From Zobellia nedashkovskayae (GTDB lineage Bacteria > Bacteroidota > Bacteroidia > Flavobacteriales > Flavobacteriaceae): a DNA stretch of 64,000 bases. Shown here piece after piece: positions 28,021-34,643 of this stretch; the stretch's first letter is position 1, and the number at the start of each line of letters is the position of its first letter. The notes under the pieces were generated by a model. That model saw nothing but the letters and a program-made list of their open reading frames with translations, ran no database searches and had not been told where the DNA came from. Location: NCBI RefSeq assembly GCF_015330125.1, contig NZ_JADDXR010000002.1, positions 3,608,685 to 3,672,684 on the forward strand, written 5' to 3'. Position numbers and translations under genes: made by a program.

Positions 28021-28119
28021 CTAAAAAGGTGAATTCCTATATAGGAAAATTGCCATTACAATTATAAAAATTACATTAAATGCAACATAGGCATAGGTCA
28101 GTTTGTCTCTTATCTTCAT
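28021..28119 (-). CDS. Single-span membrane microprotein, 32 aa
   Basis: An ATG-initiated frame of 32 codons and a TAG stop. After a charged start (MKIRDK) comes a hydrophobic helix, LTYAYVAFNVIFIIVMAIFL, and a short basic tail YRNSPF, giving one membrane span. The frame is supported by an exact -7 promoter element 26 bp upstream and by a strong minus-strand terminator 34 bp downstream. The motif L-x-Y-A-(Y/F)-x-A-F-x-x-I recurs in the second microprotein 200 bp away. I recognise no family. It could be a regulatory or assembly subunit of a membrane complex (inference). Confidence 0.55.
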   Translation of the reverse strand: MKIRDKLTYAYVAFNVIFIIVMAIFLYRNSPF

Positions 28120-28144
28120 AATTATCTCTGTATTGTTCCGTCTA

Positions 28145-28152
28145 CAAATTTA
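28145..28152 (-). promoter_or_regulatory. Candidate -7 promoter element of the 32-aa microprotein gene
   Basis: The minus strand reads TAAATTTG, an exact TAnnTTTG match, 25 bp before the ATG; the expected leader is about 20 nt. Confidence 0.45.
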
Positions 28153-28262
28153 AAAGGATGCACGCATAGTAAACAGAGAAAAACCCCACAATTTTTGGGT
28201 TATTTATTGCTTCAATTAGAGGTATTTGGCAATATAATCAATTTTGAAGCTTATATTGGCTT

Positions 28263-28306
28263 TATATAAAATGCTCCTACGCTAATGTTTATAGTGTAGG
28301 AGCATT
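28263..28306 (-). terminator. Intrinsic terminator of the 33-aa microprotein gene
   Basis: An 11-bp perfect stem (AATGCTCCTAC, 28270-28280, with GTAGGAGCATT, 28296-28306) and a 15-nt loop. On the minus strand it is followed by TTTATATAAA. It starts 9 bp after the microprotein stop codon. Confidence 0.7.
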
Positions 28307-28314
28307 GATTCTTA

Positions 28315-28416
28315 TTAATATACCGTTGCAAAGAATATCACATATAGTGACCATATAAAGCAAAAGGCGCAAAAAGCATAAACAAGATAATCGTTTAGAG
28401 TAGTTTTTTCTTTCAT
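28315..28416 (-). CDS. Single-span membrane microprotein, 33 aa
   Basis: The open frame reaches 28515, but the ATG at 28416 gives a compact protein that starts MKEKTTLNDY and continues LVYAFCAFCFIWSLYVIFFA, then TVY: a charged N-terminus and one membrane helix with two cysteines. Its core LVYAFCAFCFIW resembles LTYAYVAFNVIF of the 32-aa neighbour (6 of 12 identical), so the two may be paralogues. A terminator begins 9 bp after the stop. Upstream is a near-consensus -7 (TACGTTTT) and the inverted repeat TTTGCAC-N11-GTGCAAA at 28454-28478. Function unknown. Confidence 0.5.
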   Translation of the reverse strand: MKEKTTLNDYLVYAFCAFCFIWSLYVIFFATVY

Positions 28417-28822
28417 AGTAAATGGTTTACATATAAAACGTAGTCCTATGCTGTTTGCACTCTTCTGCTTCGTGCAAAGGGCATTAAACTCGATTGAAAG
28501 CCAGGATATCGGCAAGAAGTTGCTTAAATTCTATAAACGGAAAAGAATCAAAATCACCTAATCCTCTTTTTGAAACCACTCATCTAACAACTCGCCTTAC
28601 AAATTTTAGGTTTATTGTCTTCTTTGTGATGAATCATTAAAAAAATATGTAAGAATGTAGGTAGGGTGGATAGGTATTTATTAATCCCTATTAAGCGAAA
28701 TGCTATTTTATGGTTCCAAAGTATCATACAATGGAGTTCTTCTTGTTTTGAAGTGTTATAGGGTTCCTAGATCTAATAGTTGGATGTACCTTTTTATGCG
28801 GATGTATAAGGTAAGGTTGTAA
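28417..28822. other. Intergenic stretch without a recognised gene
   Basis: About 400 bp between the 33-aa microprotein and the membrane protein gene. It holds the microprotein promoter region and the 7-bp inverted repeat at 28454-28478. I see no RNA gene, repeat array or long frame. A short minus-strand frame near 28560-28600 encodes a protein-like tail (ELLDEWFQKED and stop) that is cut by stops just upstream; it may be a gene remnant or chance. Confidence 0.5.
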
Positions 28823-29386
28823 TTACAACTGAAACTCGCCGTTTCCGTGGTCTTCTTCGCTTTTAGTGCTTGTAGCAAAAACATCTTTTAAAATGTAAGC
28901 AACTATAATGGTGATACCTACGGCAAGAAGTGGAATGGCATATGCTTCGTTAAGCATGTTTAAAAGACTACCTGCAATGATGGACAAAGCCCCTATGACC
29001 ATGGCAAAATTCCATAGTACTCTTGCCATGTTGTTTTTTTGTCTGCGGTCTTCATCTAAAAAGTAAGCGGTTCCTTCCATAATAAACCAAGTAATGAAGG
29101 AAATAGCAATAAGAATTTGAAATAGTAAGGTGAAAGGTAAATCTAATACCCTGAAAATTCCATTAAGGGCCCAGCTAACTACCATTACCAGTTTAACCAG
29201 ATCAATGAATAGTTTGGTTTCCTTTTTCCAAAAGCGGATACTATAGAGTAGGAGGATAGCTGAAAATGCAACCAAAATGGTTTCTGATGCATATGGCCAA
29301 TGAAAAATACGCGATAGCATGCCCAATAACAAAATTGCGATTGAAATTCTCAACGGAGTCTTTAGAATCTTTGTAGTATTTGACAT
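28823..29386 (-). CDS. Membrane protein, weakly GldL-like N-terminus
   Basis: A 187-aa protein with six or so hydrophobic segments and a polar C-terminal tail (KSEEDHGNGEFQL). The motif LLGMLSRIFHWPYA near residue 25 recalls the IFKIQHWPGA segment found in GldL-related proteins of Bacteroidota, but the rest does not look like gliding-motility GldL, and no gldM is nearby. It starts 18 bp after the zinc-finger/nuclease-like gene on the same strand, so the two are probably an operon. Function unknown. Confidence 0.75.
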   Translation of the reverse strand: MSNTTKILKTPLRISIAILLLGMLSRIFHWPYASETILVAFSAILLLYSIRFWKKETKLFIDLVKLVMVVSWALNGIFRVLDLPFTLLFQILIAISFITWFIMEGTAYFLDEDRRQKNNMARVLWNFAMVIGALSIIAGSLLNMLNEAYAIPLLAVGITIIVAYILKDVFATSTKSEEDHGNGEFQL

Positions 29387-29404
29387 GATAATAAGGTTTT
29401 AAGT

Positions 29405-29848
29405 TTATATCGCTTTGATATGTACACGCAAGCCTTCCATTATCCCTAGAATATTTGTAACGGTTTCTTTAAGATAATATTTTATAAGAACATGAGGTAT
29501 TCGTATCGTGGTAAAGCCATTTTTGAAAGAATGCATAGCTTCTTCTAAGTCATTTATGGCTTGTTCGTGAGTCATCATATGATACTCCGTATCTATTTCA
29601 ATATTGAGTTTTACTCTTGAAATGGCTATATCTATTGACTTGGAGCCATCCCACCATTCTAACATGGAGGATACTCCGGCTTCTTTTAAACCATAATATA
29701 ACTGTATGGCTTCGCGAGGTGTACTATTGATTTCAATCAATTTTGACATTCTTGGCATATGTTCATCACATAATTCAACACCTAATGTGTCCATAGACTG
29801 TCTGTGATCGGTGTAACCAAGTGCTTTATTACATTCTAAACATTTCAT
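29405..29848 (-). CDS. Zinc-finger protein with a PD-(D/E)XK-like fold (hypothetical)
   Basis: A 147-aa protein. Residues 3-30 form a CxxC-x20-CxxH zinc site (Cys3, Cys6, Cys27, His30). The second half, KSIDIAISRVKLNIEIDTEYH (Asp73, Glu84, Asp86, His90) followed by a helix and the strand GFTTIRIPHVLI, follows the pattern of DUF559/Vsr-like nucleases (D...KLxIExDxxxH). The catalytic Lys of a strict E-x-K motif is replaced by Asp86, as in DUF559 proteins. I infer a nucleic-acid binding or cutting role. It is first in a two-gene operon with a membrane protein and divergent from pxpA. Confidence 0.7.
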   Translation of the reverse strand: MKCLECNKALGYTDHRQSMDTLGVELCDEHMPRMSKLIEINSTPREAIQLYYGLKEAGVSSMLEWWDGSKSIDIAISRVKLNIEIDTEYHMMTHEQAINDLEEAMHSFKNGFTTIRIPHVLIKYYLKETVTNILGIMEGLRVHIKAI

Positions 29849-29958
29849 TTCAGTAGGTCAATTTGGCCCCGGTTAAAATGAGGGGGAAGTTCGATTTGGG
29901 ATAATAATAACCTGTAATTTTTGCGGATATTATATCGATTCGACATACGACACTCTAG

Positions 29959-29996
29959 TTTTAGATAAACAGCATTTTTTTAGATAAACGACATTA
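29959..29996. repeat. Tandem 19-bp direct repeat in the divergent promoter region of pxpA
   Basis: Two adjacent 19-bp units share TTTTAGATAAAC (29959-29970 and 29978-29989), followed by AGCATTT and GACATTA. They lie about 105-140 bp before pxpA and 110-150 bp before the divergent zinc-finger gene, a good place for an operator. No regulator gene is adjacent. Confidence 0.6.
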
Positions 29997-30082
29997 AAAA
30001 ATGTTAAAACTGTGGTGAAACGAAGGCTTGCGAGAGATAGTTTGGCGTACAAATTCTTTGTTAAGATAAGATGTTTTCTTAC

Positions 30083-30088
30083 AGGAGG
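30083..30088 (+). promoter_or_regulatory. Strong Shine-Dalgarno sequence of pxpA
   Basis: AGGAGG, 11 bp before the ATG at 30100. Such a full match is unusual in this window, where most starts have none. It supports the ATG at 30100 over the Met codon ten codons further in. Confidence 0.6.
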
Positions 30089-30099
30089 TCTAAAAGATT

Positions 30100-30873
30100 A
30101 TGAGTATTTTAGAAATTCCATATTACAAAATGACGCATAACTATTTAGATTTGAACTGTGATGTTGGTGAAGGTGTTGGCAACGAAAAACAGCTATTGCC
30201 CCTGCTTTCTTCCTGTAATATAGCCTGTGGAGGTCATACGGGAAATAAGGAGAGTATGACAGAGGTGGTTAGCTTGGCTAAAGAGAATAATGTTTTGGTG
30301 GGTGCTCACCCGTCATACCCGGATATATCTAATTTTGGCCGTATCTCTATAAAGATGGGCCCAAAAGAACTCATCAATAGTATAGGTAACCAAGTGGAGG
30401 GTCTTGTTGAGGTTTTGGACGAACAAGGTGTAAAACTACATCATATAAAACCACACGGAGCGCTTTATAATGATATTGCTAAGGATGAATCTTTGGCAGT
30501 TTGTTTTTTAGAAGCGATTAAAAAGTACAAGAAAGACACTTGTTTATACGTGCCCTATAACTCAGAAATAGCTAAAGTGGCCCTAAAAGAAGGATTTCAG
30601 ATAAAGTACGAAGGTTTTGCAGACAGAAATTATGAAGTAGATTTAAGTCTGGTATCCAGAAAGCAACCTAATGCCTTAATAACAGATAAGATACAGGTTT
30701 TAAAGCATATAGTTGAAATAGTAGATCATAAAAGGGTAACTACCATTGGCGGGAAAGAAGTGTCAATTTTGGTAGATACCTTCTGTATTCATGGAGATAC
30801 GCCATCTGCATTAGAAATAGTATTGTATCTTACTCAAGAATTACCAAACCATAACATGTATATAAAAAAGTGA
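30100..30873 (+). CDS. pxpA: 5-oxoprolinase subunit A (LamB/YcsF family)
   Basis: Part of the PxpABC enzyme that uses ATP to open 5-oxoproline (pyroglutamate), a cyclised glutamate by-product. The family blocks LDLNCDVGEG (about 17-26), NIACGGHTGN, GAHPSYPD, IKPHGALYND and EGFADRNYE are all visible. At 257 aa it is normal length with a short N-terminal extension (MSILEIPYYK) before the conserved start. It is the first gene of pxpABC; its TGA overlaps the GTG start of pxpB. The operator-like repeat and a strong Shine-Dalgarno lie upstream. Confidence 0.96.
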   Translation: MSILEIPYYKMTHNYLDLNCDVGEGVGNEKQLLPLLSSCNIACGGHTGNKESMTEVVSLAKENNVLVGAHPSYPDISNFGRISIKMGPKELINSIGNQVEGLVEVLDEQGVKLHHIKPHGALYNDIAKDESLAVCFLEAIKKYKKDTCLYVPYNSEIAKVALKEGFQIKYEGFADRNYEVDLSLVSRKQPNALITDKIQVLKHIVEIVDHKRVTTIGGKEVSILVDTFCIHGDTPSALEIVLYLTQELPNHNMYIKK

Positions 30874-31607
30874 ACAGTTATCCAATTTCCATACGACCTT
30901 TTGGCATTCATGCTATTCTTCTAGAATGGCCAGGTAGAGTAGATGTAGCTATTCTTGAAGATATATTGCAATTTACCCAGTACCTTAAGGAATGTTGTTT
31001 AAAGGGAGAGGAATGGGAGATTGTTCCAGCCTATAATTCCGTTACCCTTATATATAGAGAAGAACCAATTGATTTTGACCAGTTGAAAATAAAACTGCTT
31101 AATTGGTATCAAGAAGATATAAAGGTAGTTAAGCGAGAAAAGATTTTATGGCGGCTACCCGTGTGTTATGATGAGGATTTTGGAATTGACTTAAAAGAGA
31201 TTTCTGAAAAATCAGGAAAATCTGTAGATGAGATAGTTAAGTTGCATACTACGCATATTTATAACGTATTTGGTATAGGATTTCTTCCGGGATTTACTTA
31301 TTTGGGAGGTGTACCCAAGGCTTTAGAGTTTGATAGGAGGGCAGAGCCACGTTCCAAGGTAGTAAAAGGTTCAGTTGGTTTAGCTGGTAAACAAACAGGT
31401 ATTTATCCTCAAGATTCACCCGGAGGATGGAATATAATTGGAAACTGTTCCGTACCCATGTTTGACCCTAAAGCAAAAGAACCTTGTTTTATAAGTGTAG
31501 GGGATCAAGTGCAATTTTACAAAATAACCAAGGCCGAGTATAATTTACATAAAATTGAGAGTGAAGTCGGTATTTACAAACTTGAAAAAATCATATTAGA
31601 TGCTTAA
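30870..31607 (+). CDS. pxpB: 5-oxoprolinase subunit B (KipI/PxpB family)
   Basis: The 245-aa partner of PxpC. Conserved parts are GIGFLPGFTYLGGVPKALEFDRRAEPR and QTGIYPQDSPGGWNIIG, typical of the allophanate-hydrolase subunit 1 (KipI) fold. It starts at GTG (30870), overlapping the pxpA stop as GTGA, and ends 8 bp inside pxpC, so all three are translationally coupled. In Bacillus the homologue KipI also inhibits the KinA kinase; here the pxpABC context points to 5-oxoproline metabolism. Confidence 0.95.
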   Translation: MNSYPISIRPFGIHAILLEWPGRVDVAILEDILQFTQYLKECCLKGEEWEIVPAYNSVTLIYREEPIDFDQLKIKLLNWYQEDIKVVKREKILWRLPVCYDEDFGIDLKEISEKSGKSVDEIVKLHTTHIYNVFGIGFLPGFTYLGGVPKALEFDRRAEPRSKVVKGSVGLAGKQTGIYPQDSPGGWNIIGNCSVPMFDPKAKEPCFISVGDQVQFYKITKAEYNLHKIESEVGIYKLEKIILDA

Positions 31608-32439
31608 AGTCCTCAAATCTGGTTTATTTACTTCGGTACAGGATATTGGCAGGTATGGCTATTTGAATAAAGGAGTGCCCGTTGCTGGTTACATGGATGG
31701 GTTTTCGGCTAAAAAAGTGAATCAGCTTTTAGATAATAATATAGATGCGGCAGTATTGGAAATAACCATGACTGGTCCAACCTTATTTTTCGAAGAGGAA
31801 ACCTATATCAGTATGGGTGGCGCCTTGCTCTCCGCAACGCTTAATAATGAACCGGTAAATAATTATGAGGTAATAAAGGTGGAAAAAGGAGACATCCTCT
31901 CTTATGGAAAGTTAGAAAAAGGTTTCCGTAACTATCTAGCTGTAAAAGGTGGGTTCAAAACACCTATGGTTTTAGGGAGTCGCTCGTTCTTTTCTTCGGT
32001 AACTAAAAAAAACCACCTTGTGGATGGTGATGAGCTAGAATATGATGCTTGTTCGCTATTTGAGCCTAAAATAAGTAAGATAATAGTAGACTCTTTCTTG
32101 GATGAAAAAGAATTGAAGGTAACTAAAGGTCCGGAATTTAAAAATCTTTCTGATAGGCAGTTAGAAATGCTGTTTGGAAAAAAATTCAGTATCTCCAACG
32201 AAAACAATAGGATGGCGTATAAGCTTGAAGAAAAAATAGTAGGTCTTACAAACTCAATGATAACATCGGCCACTCTTCCTGGTACGGTGCAGTTAACACC
32301 ATCCGGTAAACTGATTATTCTAATGAAGGATGGTCAAACTACAGGGGGGTATCCTCGCATATTACAACTTTCCGACAGGGCTATATCTGTGCTTGCCCAG
32401 AAAAAATATGGGGATGAGGTAAAATTCAAATTAAATTAA
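31600..32439 (+). CDS. pxpC: 5-oxoprolinase subunit C (biotin-dependent carboxyltransferase-like fold, KipA family)
   Basis: A 279-aa protein of the allophanate-hydrolase subunit 2 fold. Visible blocks are SGLFTSVQDIGRYGYLNKGVPVAGYMD at the N-terminus, MGGALLSATLNN, RNYLAVKGGF and the C-terminal DGQTTGGYPRILQL. It completes PxpABC. Members average 280-330 aa, so this is a compact copy. The stop is followed by 440 bp that hold the ilv leader; no terminator for pxp itself is obvious before it. Confidence 0.95.
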   Translation: MLKVLKSGLFTSVQDIGRYGYLNKGVPVAGYMDGFSAKKVNQLLDNNIDAAVLEITMTGPTLFFEEETYISMGGALLSATLNNEPVNNYEVIKVEKGDILSYGKLEKGFRNYLAVKGGFKTPMVLGSRSFFSSVTKKNHLVDGDELEYDACSLFEPKISKIIVDSFLDEKELKVTKGPEFKNLSDRQLEMLFGKKFSISNENNRMAYKLEEKIVGLTNSMITSATLPGTVQLTPSGKLIILMKDGQTTGGYPRILQLSDRAISVLAQKKYGDEVKFKLN

Positions 32440-32508
32440 TAACTAAAAGCCTGTATTTCTACGAATAATTCTTTGTACTACTGTTACATTTTGTCTAATA
32501 TTGTTCTA

Positions 32509-32565
32509 ATGAAAATTAAAGCTCATACAATCGTGGTAATTGATGTCATTCTCAGAAGAGAGTGA
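32509..32565 (+). CDS. Putative branched-chain amino acid leader peptide (18 aa)
   Basis: The ATG frame encodes MKIKAHTIVVIDVILRRE and a TGA stop. Eight of its 18 residues are Ile, Val or Leu, and seven of these lie within codons 8-15 (IVVIDVIL). It sits 371 bp upstream of ilvD and 20 bp before a strong terminator hairpin. This is the layout of a translation-coupled attenuator, where ribosome stalling on scarce Ile/Val/Leu codons would prevent termination. A 9-bp hairpin (GTCATTCTC 32545-32553 with GAGAGTGAT 32558-32566) covers the last control codons and the stop. No Shine-Dalgarno is seen. Confidence 0.65.
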   Translation: MKIKAHTIVVIDVILRRE

Positions 32566-32585
32566 TGCAGATTTTCATTGTTTAG

Positions 32586-32628
32586 AAAGGCCTGTATCTA
32601 ATTCATTTGATATAGGCCTTTTTTTTTG
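32586..32628 (+). terminator. Attenuator-type terminator upstream of ilvD
   Basis: A 13-bp stem, AAAGGCCTGTATC (32586-32598) with GATATAGGCCTTT (32609-32621), one G-U pair and a 10-nt loop, followed by an uninterrupted T run. It lies between the leader peptide and ilvD. Confidence 0.85.
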
Positions 32629-32821
32629 TTTTTAAAGACTTTATAGTAAGGAAATACCTTGTTTAAGCCTTAAATACGGAACTAAATAGGTGAAAAAAGA
32701 CGAATTGAATATGATAAAATTTAATAGTTAAGTTATTGTAAATTAGATTTTTACATAATTTTTTTAACTATTGGATTTAGATAGGGAAGCAACACCTAAA
32801 ATGCTGAAAAAAAGAAAAGAA

Positions 32822-32829
32822 TACCTTTG
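32822..32829 (+). promoter_or_regulatory. Candidate second promoter (-7 element) directly before ilvD
   Basis: TACCTTTG matches TAnnTTTG exactly, 51 bp before the ilvD ATG and downstream of the attenuator terminator. If active it would bypass the attenuator. No good -33 element is visible. Confidence 0.35.
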
Positions 32830-32879
32830 AATAGAGAGAGTACATATTGTAAATAGAACAACCAATTATATAGCGCTTA

Positions 32880-34556
32880 ATGGAACTGAATAAATACAGT
32901 AAGAACGTAACACAAGATTCAACACAACCGGCTGCACAAGCAATGCTTTATGCAATAGGTTTTAAGGATGAAGATTTTAGTAAACCGTTAATTGGTATCG
33001 CAAGTACTGGTTATGAGGGAAACCCTTGTAACATGCACTTGAACGATTTGGCCAAATTGGTAAAAGAAGGTGTTAATTCTAAAGAGACACTTGGTCTTAT
33101 TTTCAATACAATTGGTGTAAGTGATGGTATTTCTATGGGAACTCCTGGAATGCGTTTCTCACTTCCATCTAGAGATATTATTGCAGACTCAATGGAGACT
33201 GTAGTTCAAGGAATGTCTTATGACGGCCTTGTTACTGTGGTTGGTTGTGATAAAAACATGCCTGGCGCGCTTATGGCAATGTTGCGTCTTAATCGTCCAG
33301 CAATATTAGTTTACGGTGGTACTACGGCTTCAGGGTGTCACAATCATAAAAAATTAGATATCGTTTCGGCTTTTGAAGCATGGGGCGAGAAAGTTGCGGG
33401 CACAATGGAAGAGCCTGAATACAGAAATATTATTAAAAAATCGATTCCAGGTGCTGGTGCTTGTGGGGGTATGTATACTGCCAACACTATGGCTTCTGCA
33501 ATTGAAGCTCTAGGTATGTCCTTGCCTTATAACTCTTCAAATCCTGCAATCAGTGATGAGAAAAAGGCGGAATCCATAGCTGCAGGTAAGCAAATGCGCT
33601 TACTTATAGAAAAAGATATCAAACCTTTAGATATCGTAACGCGCAAGTCTCTGGAGAATGCCATTCGTTTAGTGACTATAATGGGTGGTTCTACTAACGC
33701 TGTGTTGCACTTCTTAGCAATAGCAAGAGCTGCGGATATCGACTTTACATTAAAAGATTTTCAACATATTAGTGATACTACTCCGTTTATAGCGGATTTA
33801 AAACCAAGTGGAAAATACCTTATGGAAGATGTTCACCGTGTTGGTGGTATTCCGGCAGTATTGAAATATCTATTGAAAAATGGATTATTACATGGTGATT
33901 GTTTGACGGTAACAGGAAAAACATTAGCGGAGAATCTTGAGGGTGTTCCGGATTTGGAAGAAGGTCAGGATGTAATCATGCCTTTGGAGAATCCTATTAA
34001 GGCCACAGGTCACTTGCGTATGTTGTATGGAAACCTTGCTAAAAATGGTTCTGTAGCAAAAATTACAGGTAAAGAAGGGTTGTTATTCAAAGGAACGGCT
34101 AAAGTCTTTAATGGTGAATATGCTGCAAATGATGGTATTGGTAAAGGTTTGGTGAAGAAAGGTGATGTTGTGGTTATTCGTTATGAAGGACCAAAAGGGG
34201 GACCAGGTATGCCAGAAATGCTTAAGCCAACCGCCGCCATTATGGGCGCAGGACTTGGTAAGGATGTAGCTTTAATAACAGATGGTCGCTTCTCAGGGGG
34301 TACACATGGTTTTGTTGTTGGACACATTTCTCCAGAAGCACAAGAAGGTGGTAATATCGCTTTAATAGAAGATGGGGATATCATTACTATTGATGCTGAA
34401 ACCAATGCAATTAATGTTGAGGTTTCAGACGAAGTATTGGCAAAAAGAAAAGAATCTTGGGTTCAGCCTGAGTTGAAGTTTAAAAAAGGAGTGTTATACA
34501 AATACGCACGATCAGTATCATCTGCCGCGCAAGGTTGTGTAACCGATGAGTTTTAA
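32880..34556 (+). CDS. ilvD: Dihydroxy-acid dehydratase
   Basis: Dehydrates 2,3-dihydroxy-3-methyl acids to the 2-oxoacids of valine and isoleucine, with an iron-sulfur cluster. The three cluster cysteines are in GYEGNPC (Cys50), VGCDKNMPG (Cys123) and [14 protein letters not shown] (Cys195); the C-terminal [14 protein letters not shown] and [11 protein letters not shown] blocks are intact. The length of 558 aa is standard. It is the first enzyme gene of the ilv operon, behind a leader peptide and terminator. An 87-bp gap with two hairpins separates it from ilvB. Confidence 0.98.
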   Translation: MELNKYSKNVTQDSTQPAAQAMLYAIGFKDEDFSKPLIGIASTGYEGNPCNMHLNDLAKLVKEGVNSKETLGLIFNTIGVSDGISMGTPGMRFSLPSRDIIADSMETVVQGMSYDGLVTVVGCDKNMPGALMAMLRLNRPAILVYGGTTASGCHNHKKLDIVSAFEAWGEKVAGTMEEPEYRNIIKKSIPGAGACGGMYTANTMASAIEALGMSLPYNSSNPAISDEKKAESIAAGKQMRLLIEKDIKPLDIVTRKSLENAIRLVTIMGGSTNAVLHFLAIARAADIDFTLKDFQHISDTTPFIADLKPSGKYLMEDVHRVGGIPAVLKYLLKNGLLHGDCLTVTGKTLAENLEGVPDLEEGQDVIMPLENPIKATGHLRMLYGNLAKNGSVAKITGKEGLLFKGTAKVFNGEYAANDGIGKGLVKKGDVVVIRYEGPKGGPGMPEMLKPTAAIMGAGLGKDVALITDGRFSGGTHGFVVGHISPEAQEGGNIALIEDGDIITIDAETNAINVEVSDEVLAKRKESWVQPELKFKKGVLYKYARSVSSAAQGCVTDEF

Positions 34557-34568
34557 CGAATATGAAAG

Positions 34569-34614
34569 GATTTCTCGAAATACGATGAGAAATCAAAAGC
34601 AGAGAGGTCTCTGC
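34569..34614 (+). promoter_or_regulatory. Two consecutive hairpins between ilvD and ilvB
   Basis: GATTTCTC (34569-34576) pairs with GAGAAATC (34587-34594), and directly after it GCAGAGA pairs with TCTCTGC (34599-34614) around GG. No T run follows, so they are not terminators; intercistronic mRNA processing or stability elements are more likely. Confidence 0.5.
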
Positions 34615-34643
34615 AAACTAGCTATTATAAGGAATAAAGACCT

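Noticed and set aside
28540..28610. Short minus-strand frame ending ELLDEWFQKED and stop, possible pseudogene tail
   Set aside because: Stops lie directly upstream in the same frame, and only a dozen codons look protein-like. A frameshifted join to the ATG frame near 28640 would be needed; not enough to call.
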